DNA from: Chersky-840 sp035532735
GTDB taxonomy: Bacteria; Actinomycetota; Acidimicrobiia; Acidimicrobiales; UBA8190
Assembly: GCA_035532735.1 (NCBI GenBank)
Contig: DATKQM010000068.1
Location: 1-64,000 of the forward strand
Length of the DNA: 64,000 bases
Direction: 5' to 3'
This document shows, one piece after another, positions 16,396 to 24,758 of this stretch. The stretch's first letter is position 1; every line of letters starts with the position of its first letter. The notes beneath the pieces are model-generated. The model did not search any database, was not told the origin of the DNA, and saw only the letters and a list, made by a program, of their open reading frames with translations. The translations under genes were made by a program, and so were the position numbers.

Positions 16396-18659
16396 GGGCA
16401 ACACTTCTTCCCCGGTCGGTCGCCCCCGTGGTCGATGCGGCCCGAGGGCCGACCTGGCCGGCGCGCGCCGGTCGCTGGCTGACAGCCATCGCCGTCTTCG
16501 TCGCCGTCATCGAGCTCGTCTTCGGGCTCTCGGCTCCCGACTTCGTCTCCGGGCTGGCTCTGGGCTCGCTCTACGGCATCATCGGCGTCGGGATCGTCCT
16601 TATCTACAGGACGACGCGCGTCATCAATTTCGCAGCCGGCGCAGTGGGCGCCGTACCCGTGGTGATCGCGTTGGTGCTCGTGCTCGAGGACGGCTTCAAC
16701 TACCTGACGGTCCTTCCCATCGTGGTGGTGGGGGGGCCGGTCCTGGGGCTTCTCGCGGACCTGGTCATGCGCCGGTTCGACGGGGTGCCCCGGCTCATCG
16801 CCACGGTGATGACCATCGCGGTGGCGCAAAGCTTGGCTGTCCTCGCGTTCTTCATTCCCGTATGGCTCGGCCAGAAGGCCTCCAACCAAGGGACGACGAT
16901 CACGACGCCGTGGCAGCACCTGGTGTGGCACACGAGCCGCGGTCAGCCGCTGCTCACAGGGAACGAAATCGCGGCATTTGTCACCGTCGCCTTGGTGACT
17001 GTTGGGATCGCTGCATTCCTGCGCCTGACCCGGCTCGGAATCGCGCTGCGCGCCTCGGCTGAGAACGCCGACCGGGCACTTCTCTTGGGTATCCCGGTCC
17101 GCCGAGTCAGCGCAGCAGCCTGGGCGTTGGCAGGCCTGCTGGCGGCGCTGGCGATCTACGTCCAAGTGCCGCTCATCGGGACACCCAACGACGCCACACT
17201 GGGCCTCGACACCCTGCTTTATGCTCTGGCCGCGGCCGTGGTGTCGCGTATGGAGCGTTTCGGGGTGGCGTTGGCGGCAGGCATGGGCATCGGCGTGCTC
17301 ATCACCGCCACCATTATCAGCTCCGGGGACAACAGCATCTCCTCGTCGATCATGGTGCTCGTCATCTTGGGGGCACTCCTCACCCAGCCCCGCCGAACAG
17401 CACGCGCCCTGGATGCCGGTGAGGGTCGGTGGCAGACGGTCAAGCAGTACCGACCGATCTCCACCGAGCTGCGCAAGCTCCCCGAGGTCGCCGCGGCCCG
17501 GTGGGGCACGGTCGTGGTCGGTGGGGGCCTGATGATCGCGCTGCCCTACATCCTCGGTGTCGACAATGTCGCGTACCTGGTCCTGCTCCCTCTCTACGGA
17601 ATCGTGGCGGTGTCCCTGGTCGTGCTGACGGGGTGGGCCGGGCAGATCAGCCTCGGCCAGTTCGGCCTCGTTGGTATATCTGCCGGGGTCGCCGGGGGCC
17701 TCGTCGCCAACCACGACATCGACTTCTTCGCCGCCTTGGGCGTCGGCATCCTCACCGGAGTCGTCGCCGCGGTGATCGTCGGCTTGCCGTCGCTTCGGAT
17801 CCAGGGTCTCTATCTCGCCGTCACCACGCTCGCCTTCGGCTACGCGGTGCCGAACTACCTCCTCAACGGGCACTACTGGATCGGCGCGCACATCTTGCCG
17901 TCAGGTTTGTCCGCGCACCTCAGCCGCCCCGTGCTCTACGGCCGGATCGACCTCTCGGGAGATCGGGCCTTCTACTACGTCTGCCTCGCGTTCCTGGCCC
18001 TGGTGATGGTGGCGGCCCTCGCCTTCCGCCGGAACCGGTCCGGCCGGGTGTTGATCGCCTTGCGTGACAACGAGCGCGCCGCCGCCGCCTTCGCCGTCAA
18101 CCCGGCTCGCACCCGGCTCGCGGCGTTCGCCATCTCGGGTGGGATCGCCGGCCTGGCCGGGGTGCTTTTCGCCTACGCCCAGCAGAACGTCGTGCCCGGG
18201 ACCTACCAACCTCAGGCCAGTCTCACCATCTTCCTCGCCGTGGCCATTGCCGGCGTCAGCTCGGTGCCCTGGGCGGTGGTGGGTGCCATGGGCATCGAGG
18301 TGGCTGTGGTGTTCGGCCCCAAGGTCTACGAGCTGTTCCACTCCACCACCATCGAGACCACGTTGCCGCTTCTGCTGACGGGGCCGGTCCTGCTCATCAA
18401 CGCGTACTTCAACCCTGGAGGGACCGCCGAGCAGGGCATGCGTAAGCGCGACGACTGGCTGCGGTGGGTGGCGAGGCGACGAGGAATAGCGGTTCCGGCG
18501 CTTGTGGCGGATCCGGCTCGCAATGCAGAGCCTGTCCCGGTGCCCTCCACCCTCGACCCGGCGGCGTTGGCCGACACTTCCCTCGCCGGCGTGGTACCCG
18601 CTGCTCACCCGGGCCCGGCGCAGCATCCGCCGCCTCCTCGTGGTGCGGCTGTGCCGTGA
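16392..18659 (+). CDS. Fused LivH-LivM-type ABC permease
   Basis: This 755-residue membrane protein holds both permease subunits of a branched-chain amino acid importer in one chain. The first half (about 35-345) has the LivH pattern, including ALGSLYGIIGVGIVLIYR and RVINFAAG. The second half (about 375-700) has the LivM pattern, including LVVLTGWAGQISLGQFGLVG and ALRDNERAAAAFAVN. The C-terminal 60 residues are a cytoplasmic Pro/Ala-rich tail. The start is GTG at 16392 overlapping the previous stop, and its own TGA overlaps the ATG of the ATPase gene. In most bacteria LivH and LivM are separate genes; fused forms are known in actinobacteria. All three importer genes should be made from one mRNA. 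Confidence 0.9.
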   Translation: MRATLLPRSVAPVVDAARGPTWPARAGRWLTAIAVFVAVIELVFGLSAPDFVSGLALGSLYGIIGVGIVLIYRTTRVINFAAGAVGAVPVVIALVLVLEDGFNYLTVLPIVVVGGPVLGLLADLVMRRFDGVPRLIATVMTIAVAQSLAVLAFFIPVWLGQKASNQGTTITTPWQHLVWHTSRGQPLLTGNEIAAFVTVALVTVGIAAFLRLTRLGIALRASAENADRALLLGIPVRRVSAAAWALAGLLAALAIYVQVPLIGTPNDATLGLDTLLYALAAAVVSRMERFGVALAAGMGIGVLITATIISSGDNSISSSIMVLVILGALLTQPRRTARALDAGEGRWQTVKQYRPISTELRKLPEVAAARWGTVVVGGGLMIALPYILGVDNVAYLVLLPLYGIVAVSLVVLTGWAGQISLGQFGLVGISAGVAGGLVANHDIDFFAALGVGILTGVVAAVIVGLPSLRIQGLYLAVTTLAFGYAVPNYLLNGHYWIGAHILPSGLSAHLSRPVLYGRIDLSGDRAFYYVCLAFLALVMVAALAFRRNRSGRVLIALRDNERAAAAFAVNPARTRLAAFAISGGIAGLAGVLFAYAQQNVVPGTYQPQASLTIFLAVAIAGVSSVPWAVVGAMGIEVAVVFGPKVYELFHSTTIETTLPLLLTGPVLLINAYFNPGGTAEQGMRKRDDWLRWVARRRGIAVPALVADPARNAEPVPVPSTLDPAALADTSLAGVVPAAHPGPAQHPPPPRGAAVP

Positions 18660-20623
18660 TGACCTTTTTCGTCTCGTTCGGCGTCGTGGTGATGGTGGTG
18701 GTCGGGCTCGTCTTCGACGTCCGCAACTGGCTCGCCTCTCGGGACCACGACTCGCCCCAGTGGCATCCGATGCCCGCCACTCCCGACCCTGTGCCGGTGG
18801 TCGCCGTCGCCACAGCCCCGCTCGTCGCCACGAGAACGCCGCCGCCGCCCATCGATGTCGCCTCGCCCGCACCGTTCGTCCCGAGGGTGCCTCCTCCGCC
18901 GGTCACCGTGGCGGCCCCGACCCAGCCGGCCGTGGCACCAACGGGAGGAGTTCCGCTCCTCGTGTGCCGGGGCGTACAGGTCGCCTACGACAAGGTGCGG
19001 GTGCTGTTCGGCGTCGACATGGAGGTCCGCCAGGGCGAAATCGTCGCCCTCTTGGGCACGAACGGGGCCGGGAAGTCCACGCTGTTGAAGGCGGTCTCGG
19101 GCCTCGTGCAGCCGATCGACGGCACGATCGTCTTCGATGGTCGAGACATCACCCACGCCGATCCGGTCGAGCGCGCCGGGCTCGGGATCGTGCAGGTGCC
19201 GGGGGGGCGAGCCGTCTTCCCCACGCTTAGCGTCGCCGAGCACTTCAAAGTCGCCGCGTGGCTGTTCGCGAAGAAAGACGCCGCCGAGGTCCACGCCCGC
19301 ACGGAACGGGTCCTGGAGTTGTTCCCACGTCTGAGGGACCGCTGGCACCAGATGGCGGGGAACCTCTCCGGCGGCGAACAGCAGCAGCTCGGCCTGGGCA
19401 TGGCGTTCGTGGCCAAGCCCAGGCTGCTGATCATCGACGAGCTGTCTTTGGGCCTGGCTCCGGCCGTCGTCGAGCAGCTCCTGGACATCGTCCGGGCCAT
19501 CCACGCCGAGGGATGCCCGGTCGTCCTGGTGGAGCAGTCGGTCAACGTGGCCCTGACGATCGCACAACGCGCCTACTTCATGGAGAAAGGCGAGATCCGG
19601 TTCGAGGGGGCGGCCGCCGAGCTCCTGGCTCGGGGTGACCTGCTGCGATCGGTCTTCCTCGATGGAGCGATCAGCAACAGCACCACGGGCCCCGGAGCGC
19701 CGGTCAGCGGTCAGATGTCCCGGGACGGCGGAGCCGATGCCGCGCCGTCGCAGCCGATCGTCCTCTCCGCCAACGGCCTCACCAAACGCTTCGGCGGGAT
19801 CGTCGCCGTCGACGATGTCACGTTCGACCTGCGTCGTGGCGAGACGCTGGGGCTGATCGGTCCAAACGGGGCGGGCAAGACAACGATCTTGGACCTCATC
19901 TCCGGAGTGCTCCCGGTCGACCTCGGTCGGATCGAGCTGGGCGGCGTCGACATCGGTACCTGGTCGGCCAGCCGCCGGTCGGTGGCCGGTCTGGGGAGGT
20001 CGTTCCAAGACGCTCGGATCTTCCCGTCCCTCACCGTCTCGGAGAACCTCGCCATGGGTCTAGAACGGCATATCGCCACGCGGGACCATCTGGCGGCATT
20101 GCTCGACCTCCCCACCATCCAGCAGTCCGAGCGTCAGGTTGGCCAGCGTGTGGAGGAGCTCATCGAGATGATGAACCTCCAGTTCTATCGAGACAAATTC
20201 GTCTCCGAGCTGTCCACCGGTGTGCGGCGCATCGTCGACCTGACCATGGTCATCGCCCACAACCCGAAGGTGCTGCTTCTCGATGAGCCGTCGTCGGGTG
20301 TCGCCCAGCGAGAGACCGAGGCACTGGGCCCCCTGCTGAAGGACATCCAGCGGGCTACCCGTTGCTCGATCGTGATCATCGAGCACGACATGCCGCTCAT
20401 CCGTGCCGTGTCCGACGAGATCATCGCTCTGGACCTCGGGCGGGTAGTCACACGGGGAACGCCGTCGGCTGTCCTCTCCGATGCACGGGTCGTGGCTTCG
20501 TACCTCGGCGGCGACGTGGGTGTGATCCAACGATCGGGCACTCTGCCACCGGTGCAGATGCAGGGTGCAGGATCTCATTTCGGACGAAGGGCCGCTGCCG
20601 ATGAGGTGATTCCTCACGGGTGA
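18659..20623 (+). CDS. Fused LivF-LivG ABC ATPase with N-terminal membrane anchor
   Basis: This 654-residue protein carries, in order, a membrane helix at 2-20, a Pro/Ala-rich linker (about 40-97), a LivF-type ATPase (about 100-335) and a LivG-type ATPase (about 367-620). Walker A is GTNGAGKST near 133 in the first domain and GPNGAGKTT near 401 in the second. The first signature is LSGGEQQQ near 236; the second is the divergent LSTGVRR. The first Walker B is LLIIDELS and the second LLLDEPSSG. The order is LivF then LivG. One chain supplies both ATP sites, and the helix would tether it to the fused permease. The ATG at 18659 overlaps the permease stop. Confidence 0.88.
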   Translation: MTFFVSFGVVVMVVVGLVFDVRNWLASRDHDSPQWHPMPATPDPVPVVAVATAPLVATRTPPPPIDVASPAPFVPRVPPPPVTVAAPTQPAVAPTGGVPLLVCRGVQVAYDKVRVLFGVDMEVRQGEIVALLGTNGAGKSTLLKAVSGLVQPIDGTIVFDGRDITHADPVERAGLGIVQVPGGRAVFPTLSVAEHFKVAAWLFAKKDAAEVHARTERVLELFPRLRDRWHQMAGNLSGGEQQQLGLGMAFVAKPRLLIIDELSLGLAPAVVEQLLDIVRAIHAEGCPVVLVEQSVNVALTIAQRAYFMEKGEIRFEGAAAELLARGDLLRSVFLDGAISNSTTGPGAPVSGQMSRDGGADAAPSQPIVLSANGLTKRFGGIVAVDDVTFDLRRGETLGLIGPNGAGKTTILDLISGVLPVDLGRIELGGVDIGTWSASRRSVAGLGRSFQDARIFPSLTVSENLAMGLERHIATRDHLAALLDLPTIQQSERQVGQRVEELIEMMNLQFYRDKFVSELSTGVRRIVDLTMVIAHNPKVLLLDEPSSGVAQRETEALGPLLKDIQRATRCSIVIIEHDMPLIRAVSDEIIALDLGRVVTRGTPSAVLSDARVVASYLGGDVGVIQRSGTLPPVQMQGAGSHFGRRAAADEVIPHG

Positions 20624-20764
20624 GGTGAGCTCATGTCGCCACGACCGAGTTGACCACGGCGTGTGCCGAGTTCTTGGCGGAGTCCTATGGATGGAAGGTC
20701 TCGCCGGCGCGCATCTTCCTCGTGGCCGACGAAGCTTGCTGCGATGGGTTCGGAGGAGGCAGGG

Positions 20765-21512
20765 ATGCAAAGTGACGGAACACGCCGGAGCGAGGTGGGC
20801 AGCGTGACGGAGTACGGACCCGACATCTATACCGAGCCCGACGGCGATCCGGACACGCTGGCGAATCTCGGTCCCCTGCGCCCGATGGGCCGGCGTCTGG
20901 GAGGGGATCAAGGGCTCCGACCAACACCCGGTCCTCGACGGTACCGAAGAGAACACGTTCGTCGAACATTACGAATTGCACCCGATCGACCGCCAGACCA
21001 ACGGGCCTCAGCTGTTCTACGGCCTGCGATACCACACCCACATCACCAAGCCCGGCGAGGTCGAAACGTTCCACGACCAAGTCGGCTACTGGCTCTACGA
21101 GCCCGCCGCCCAGGCGGTGACCCTCACACTCGGCATCCCCAGGGCGCAGGTGCTCCTGGCATCGGGCCCCGCCGGGCCCGACGACAGCGAATTCGAGCTC
21201 ACCGCGACCGTCGGTTCCGAGGTCCATGGCATCTTGTCCAACCCGTTTTTGGAACAGGCGTTCCGTACCCTCGGCTATCGGATCCACGTCAAACTGAACG
21301 GTGACGGGACATGGTCCTACGAAGAAGAAGGGCTGCTTCAGATCCCGGGCAGGGAAGAGCCCTTCAGCCACATCGACCGCAACACCTTGACGAGGGTCGG
21401 TCCCCCCGTGCTCAACCCGTTGGTCCAGGCTGCGGCGCGATCAGGACCGGGCGCCGATGCAACGGGCGGCCTGGGCATCGGTTCACTGCGAACCACCGGG
21501 GAGAGCCTCTGA
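20765..21512 (+). pseudogene. Heme-binding beta-barrel (nitrobindin-like) protein, one-base frameshift
   Basis: The frame from the ATG at 20765 (GGAGGAGG ribosome site) reads to ANLGPLRPM and then needs a shift at about 20887-20889. There, removal of one G from GGG gives AGVWEG, joining the frame that runs to 21512. The joined product is about 248 residues. It has the family's GxWxG motif (GVWEGIKG), the strand order of THAP4/nitrobindin-type heme proteins and the C-terminal proximal-His region (FSHIDRNTLTRV). Known members bind ferric heme and react with nitrogen oxides or peroxynitrite. The break sits in a short G run, so a sequencing or assembly error is as likely as real decay. Confidence 0.75.
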
Positions 21513-21533
21513 TCGTTGGTCGCTGACGATCAG
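21509..21533. terminator. Bidirectional terminator-like hairpin between convergent genes
   Basis: CTGATCGT (21509-21516) and ACGATCAG (21526-21533) form a perfect eight-pair stem with a nine-base loop. It spans the gap and both stop codons of two convergent genes, which end 18 bases apart. No U-run follows, as is usual in high-GC genomes. Confidence 0.5.
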
Positions 21534-22303
21534 CAGCCTGACGGTCCCGCGATTGAACCGTTCGGGCACGCCGCGCCGGTCCAAATGACTCCCGAGAGGT
21601 TGGCGCCGGTCAGGTTGGCGTGCACGAGTGTGGCCTTGGAGAGATTGGCGCCGGAAAGATTGGCGTGCAGGAGCTTGGCTTTGAAAAGCGACGCGTCGGT
21701 GAGGTTGGCGCCGGAAAGATTGGCGCCGATGAGTGCGGCGCCCTCGAAATGTGTACTCGTGAGGGTGGCGTTCGTAAGGGTGGCTTCGATGAGCTTCGAA
21801 TCAACAAGTTTCGCGTCGTTGAGGTCCGCCATGGCGAGCTGGGCGTCTTTGAGATCGGCACGGAGAACATCGGCGCCGGAAAGGTCGGCCTTGGCGAGGT
21901 CAGCGCCGTCGAGTTTGGCCTTGGTGAGATCGGCGTTCGTCAGAATGGTGCCGAAGAGATTGGCCTTGACGAGTTTTGCCCGGGTGAGGTTGGCGTTTGC
22001 GAAGTTGGCGTCGACGATCGTGGCGCCGGTGAGTTTGGCTCCCGACAGGTTGGCCCCCGACAGGTTGGCCCCCGACAGGTTGGCGTGGATCAGCTTTGCG
22101 CCGGAAAGGTTTGCTCCGGACAGGTCGACATTGACAAGGGAGCAGTCGCGAAGGTTGATGCCGGGCGACGGCGCGGCGTGGCAGTTGACCCGTGCAAATG
22201 CTGGCGAGGACCACGCCATCGGGAGACCAACCAACCCGGTCAGCGTGACGGCAAGGCCGACTCCGACGCGCGCCGCTCGAGCCCTCACGTGGCGAGTAGT
22301 CAT
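21530..22303 (-). CDS. Secreted pentapeptide-repeat protein
   Basis: This 257-residue protein has an N-terminal signal sequence: a basic start, a hydrophobic core with VGVGLAVTLTGLVGLPMA, and a cleavage site near AFA at about 36. The mature part is nearly all pentapeptide repeats of the A(D/N)LxX type from about residue 50 to 243, for example ANLSGANLSGAKL. This forms a right-handed quadrilateral beta-helix. Two cysteines flank the N-terminal end of the helix and a last one sits at the C-terminus. Export of a pentapeptide-repeat protein is unusual because the well-studied ones (MfpA/Qnr) are cytoplasmic DNA mimics; a structural or surface role is likelier here. The function is unknown. Confidence 0.88.
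   Translation of the reverse strand: MTTRHVRARAARVGVGLAVTLTGLVGLPMAWSSPAFARVNCHAAPSPGINLRDCSLVNVDLSGANLSGAKLIHANLSGANLSGANLSGAKLTGATIVDANFANANLTRAKLVKANLFGTILTNADLTKAKLDGADLAKADLSGADVLRADLKDAQLAMADLNDAKLVDSKLIEATLTNATLTSTHFEGAALIGANLSGANLTDASLFKAKLLHANLSGANLSKATLVHANLTGANLSGVIWTGAACPNGSIAGPSGC
22041..22085. repeat. Three exact or near-exact 15-base tandem copies within the pentapeptide gene
   Basis: CCCGACAGGTTGGCC occurs at 22041-22055, 22056-22070 and 22071-22085, the last with one change. Each copy encodes one five-residue coil. Near-identity at the DNA level points to recent expansion or slippage. Confidence 0.85.
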
Positions 22304-22681
22304 TTCCCCGTACCCTCCCTCGACGCCCTGAGTTCAACACTCGGTTGGTGCGGGCGAATCGTCAAAACTGACGATCTACACCTCGCCCCGTGCCTGGCTC
22401 GAATGGATGCCCACCGTCTGCGCAGCGCGTATGGGGGCAAGAGTTCCAGCAGCCACTTGGAGTGGGCCCTGAGCGTGGAGATGCTGTCGGAGCAGCCCGG
22501 GACGATGTTGATCCTGTTGCTGACCGCCACGGCCGGCTCCGGCTCGTCGCAGGAGCCCGAGACGAGGAGGATGCCCACAATGCCTCCCGTCGAGGAAAGG
22601 GGGCCAAGACCACGTCGTGGCGCGCTCGGGAATGCCCGCTGCGCGTTGCCCGGATCTGAGTCTCCAAGGCTTAACTGGGTC
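22304..22681. other. Gap upstream of the pentapeptide gene, no gene seen
   Basis: This 378-base stretch lies upstream of the pentapeptide-repeat gene and downstream of the next minus-strand gene. Open frames in it lack family resemblance and ribosome sites. I see no RNA gene. It probably holds the promoter of the pentapeptide gene, but no clear -35/-10 pair stands out. Confidence 0.5.
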
Positions 22682-23875
22682 TTAGCTCAGCGGCGGTGCG
22701 AGACAATCCTGGAGTGCTTGCCAAAGCTGACCTGCACTTCCCTGGTCATCGACGGGCGATGCCACCGCCGTGGTGACTTGCGGCGCGGTGCATGCGAATC
22801 CGGCTTCGATATTCTTCGCGTCCGTCTCGAGCCCCGAAAGAGCCTGGTTCTCCGCGGCCTCGGCCGCATCCAACAACGAAGTGGCCTGAGCGACAGATGC
22901 CTGTGCTGCGTTTCGCTTCGTGACCGACGTCTTGAAAGCCGACTCGGCACCGTCGTAGTTGTCGGTTAGACGAGAGGCGACGATGGTGAGGAGATACTGG
23001 CCAACAGCGTCTTGTTCGTCGGGTGAGCCCAACAGCACGAGGCTCGATTCGAAACGAGAGGCTGCGCCACTGGTGTAGTCCTCGAGGGCGAGTCGGCGCA
23101 GGGAACGAGTCGCCGTCGAGAGTGAGTCCCGTGCGACGGCCACCCCCTGCTGAGCTTCGGTGAGCAGCGCGTTCTTCGTTGCCACGAGCCCCAGATCGGA
23201 AGCCGTCACATAGGCAGCCTTCTCATAGGTATGGAGGTCGGCCCCCGTGTTCGAATAACTCGTGAGGGAACCCTTGAGCTGGACGGAGCTGCCTTTGAGG
23301 AGGGTTTCGACGATCTCGCCCGCCAAGATCTCACTGGCGTAGCAGGGAATGCCGTCTGCCGAAGGCGCACACCAGGGACTTTGGTCGACATCGAAGAGAA
23401 AGATCCCCGGCACCGAGACGCCTCCCGCCCTGAGGGCGGTCACGATGGGCTCCATGATCGGTTGAAGAAGGGCCGCCACCGTGGCCGCGCAACCGTCGGC
23501 CCAGGTCCCGAAGGCCGGGAAGCCATTCGCAGACGTGACGGCGGGAATGGGGGCGCCGCTCGAATCGGTCACCTGGAAGGCGTTGAAGGGATTGAATGCC
23601 GCCGTGTTATTCGTGGAGCCGCCTTCGACGAGCTGCCATTCGTCGAGGTCGGCGACGGCATTGGGCGTCACCGAAGCACCTACTCCTTCGAGGACACACG
23701 CCTCCCAACCCGAAGGTAGGGGCGTGCCGACAGAAGCAACTGGGGTCGGCGCCGGGCTGGCACCAACCGGGGAGCCGAGATCGACGAGGCCGAACCCCAC
23801 GACGGCCAGTGAGACGCCGAGGCGAACGTGCCTGAAGATGTGTGCCTTTACCGCACTTCGAGAGAGAATCGGCAC
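22682..23875 (-). CDS. Secreted protein with lysozyme-like N-terminal region and C-terminal coiled coil
   Basis: This protein has 397 residues from the GTG at 23873-23875, chosen because it starts a good signal sequence (basic residues, then LGVSLAVVGFGLVDLG) and avoids the amidohydrolase remnant ending at 24056. The frame is open to 24055. After export, residues roughly 60-140 carry the pattern W..EG....FNPFNAFQ...SANGFPAFGTWADGC.AT...L, which matches actinobacterial and phage lysozyme-like domains with WNPLNTT...YP.W..G..AT. A metabolic peptidoglycan-cutting role is possible, but the catalytic Glu is not certain. Residues about 230-390 form a long helical, Ala-rich coiled coil. The NlpC/P60 enzyme nearby has a similar coiled coil. 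Confidence 0.55.
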   Translation of the reverse strand: MPILSRSAVKAHIFRHVRLGVSLAVVGFGLVDLGSPVGASPAPTPVASVGTPLPSGWEACVLEGVGASVTPNAVADLDEWQLVEGGSTNNTAAFNPFNAFQVTDSSGAPIPAVTSANGFPAFGTWADGCAATVAALLQPIMEPIVTALRAGGVSVPGIFLFDVDQSPWCAPSADGIPCYASEILAGEIVETLLKGSSVQLKGSLTSYSNTGADLHTYEKAAYVTASDLGLVATKNALLTEAQQGVAVARDSLSTATRSLRRLALEDYTSGAASRFESSLVLLGSPDEQDAVGQYLLTIVASRLTDNYDGAESAFKTSVTKRNAAQASVAQATSLLDAAEAAENQALSGLETDAKNIEAGFACTAPQVTTAVASPVDDQGSAGQLWQALQDCLAPPLS

Positions 23876-24055
23876 CTTCAGTCGTCGCTCGTGTCGGACT
23901 CGGAATGACGCCGGACAGCCTGGCCGAACACCATCGCGCTGGTCAAGTGCTCTGTCACCGCATATGCCGACGGCGCGACCATCCAGGACCACTGGCCGGA
24001 GGGTCGACGGTGGCATCGAAACGATTCGAGTGGGCACGAGAGTCGTGCCCGCCAA

Positions 24056-24720
24056 TCACACCCGATCGAGCTCCAGCAGGCGGATGGCGTTGCCTCTGAG
24101 GATCTTGTACGCCGCCTCTTCGTCGAAACCGGCCAGGAGCTTCTCGACGTAAGCCTCGGAGTGGGACCATGTGGTGTCAGTGTGGGGGATAATCGGTCTC
24201 GAAGCAGATGTTGTCGAGGCCGACCTCGTCGAGCGAAGCGAGGCCGTGATGATAGGCGGTGAAGCACCCGAAGATCCGGCCGTAGTAATAGGTGGAGGGC
24301 GGCTCGGGGATCTTCTCATTGGAGTGCTGCCACCCGTCGTGCAGATCCCACCCGTGTCGGCCCGCTCCAAGACATACGGGATCCAGCCGATCCGACGATC
24401 CGATGTGCATGCATCCCGTCACACCGGCGTCGTTGCAGAACGAAAAGAGCGGGTCCCAGTGTCCGGTGTGGATGCTGGGAAGCTTCAGATGGGTCGGCAG
24501 CTCGCTGAGACAGATCGCTCGCACGCCGCGCTCGGCATTCCGCTTCGTCTCCTCCATGGCCAGCTGCGGATCCCACAGCGAGATGAGACAGAGGGCGATG
24601 TTCACCCCTCCGGACGGGCCGCACCACTCTTCGACCATCCAGTCGTTGTAAGAACCGGGGGAAACGTCGGGAACGGGAGTGAGCCGTCGGTCCAATTCAG
24701 TGCCAAGTCCGCCACGCGTG
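24056..24720 (-). pseudogene. Decayed amidohydrolase-family gene
   Basis: These are pieces of a metal-dependent amidohydrolase (amidohydrolase-2 family) in at least two frames. The frame ending at 24177 reads WMVEEWC.PSG, then MHIGSS, then PPSTYYYGRIFGCF and DNICFETDYP. The continuation TTWSHSEAYVEKLLAGF and AYKILRGNAIRLL is in the frame ending at 24056. The join needs one G removed from the GGGGG run at 24184-24188. A third frame carries IGWIPYVLERADTGG, which in intact relatives follows MHIGSSS by about 50 residues, so an internal deletion is also likely. The N-terminal metal-binding third is missing next to the NlpC/P60 gene. Several lesions make this a real pseudogene, not one sequencing slip. 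Confidence 0.8.
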
Positions 24721-24758
24721 CCTCAGCCAGCCGGGACGACCGAGCCGATCCGCGTAAC

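Noticed and set aside
16308..17891. Minus-strand open frame of 527 codons opposite the fused permease
   Set aside because: It is rich in Asp, His, Arg, Gly and Gln with no family pattern, and lies exactly opposite a clear membrane protein. It is the usual shadow frame of GC-rich DNA.
18605..20008. Minus-strand open frame of 467 codons opposite the fused ATPase
   Set aside because: Its composition and lack of any motif mark it as the antisense shadow of the LivF-LivG gene.
21620..22969. Plus-strand 449-codon frame across the pentapeptide gene
   Set aside because: The regular Gly/Val repeats are the antisense image of the pentapeptide repeats; the minus-strand product has a signal peptide and family motifs.
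24171..24758. N-terminal extension of the NlpC/P60 frame
   Set aside because: The frame is open upstream, but the signal peptide begins at 24759 and the upstream part overlaps the amidohydrolase remnant.
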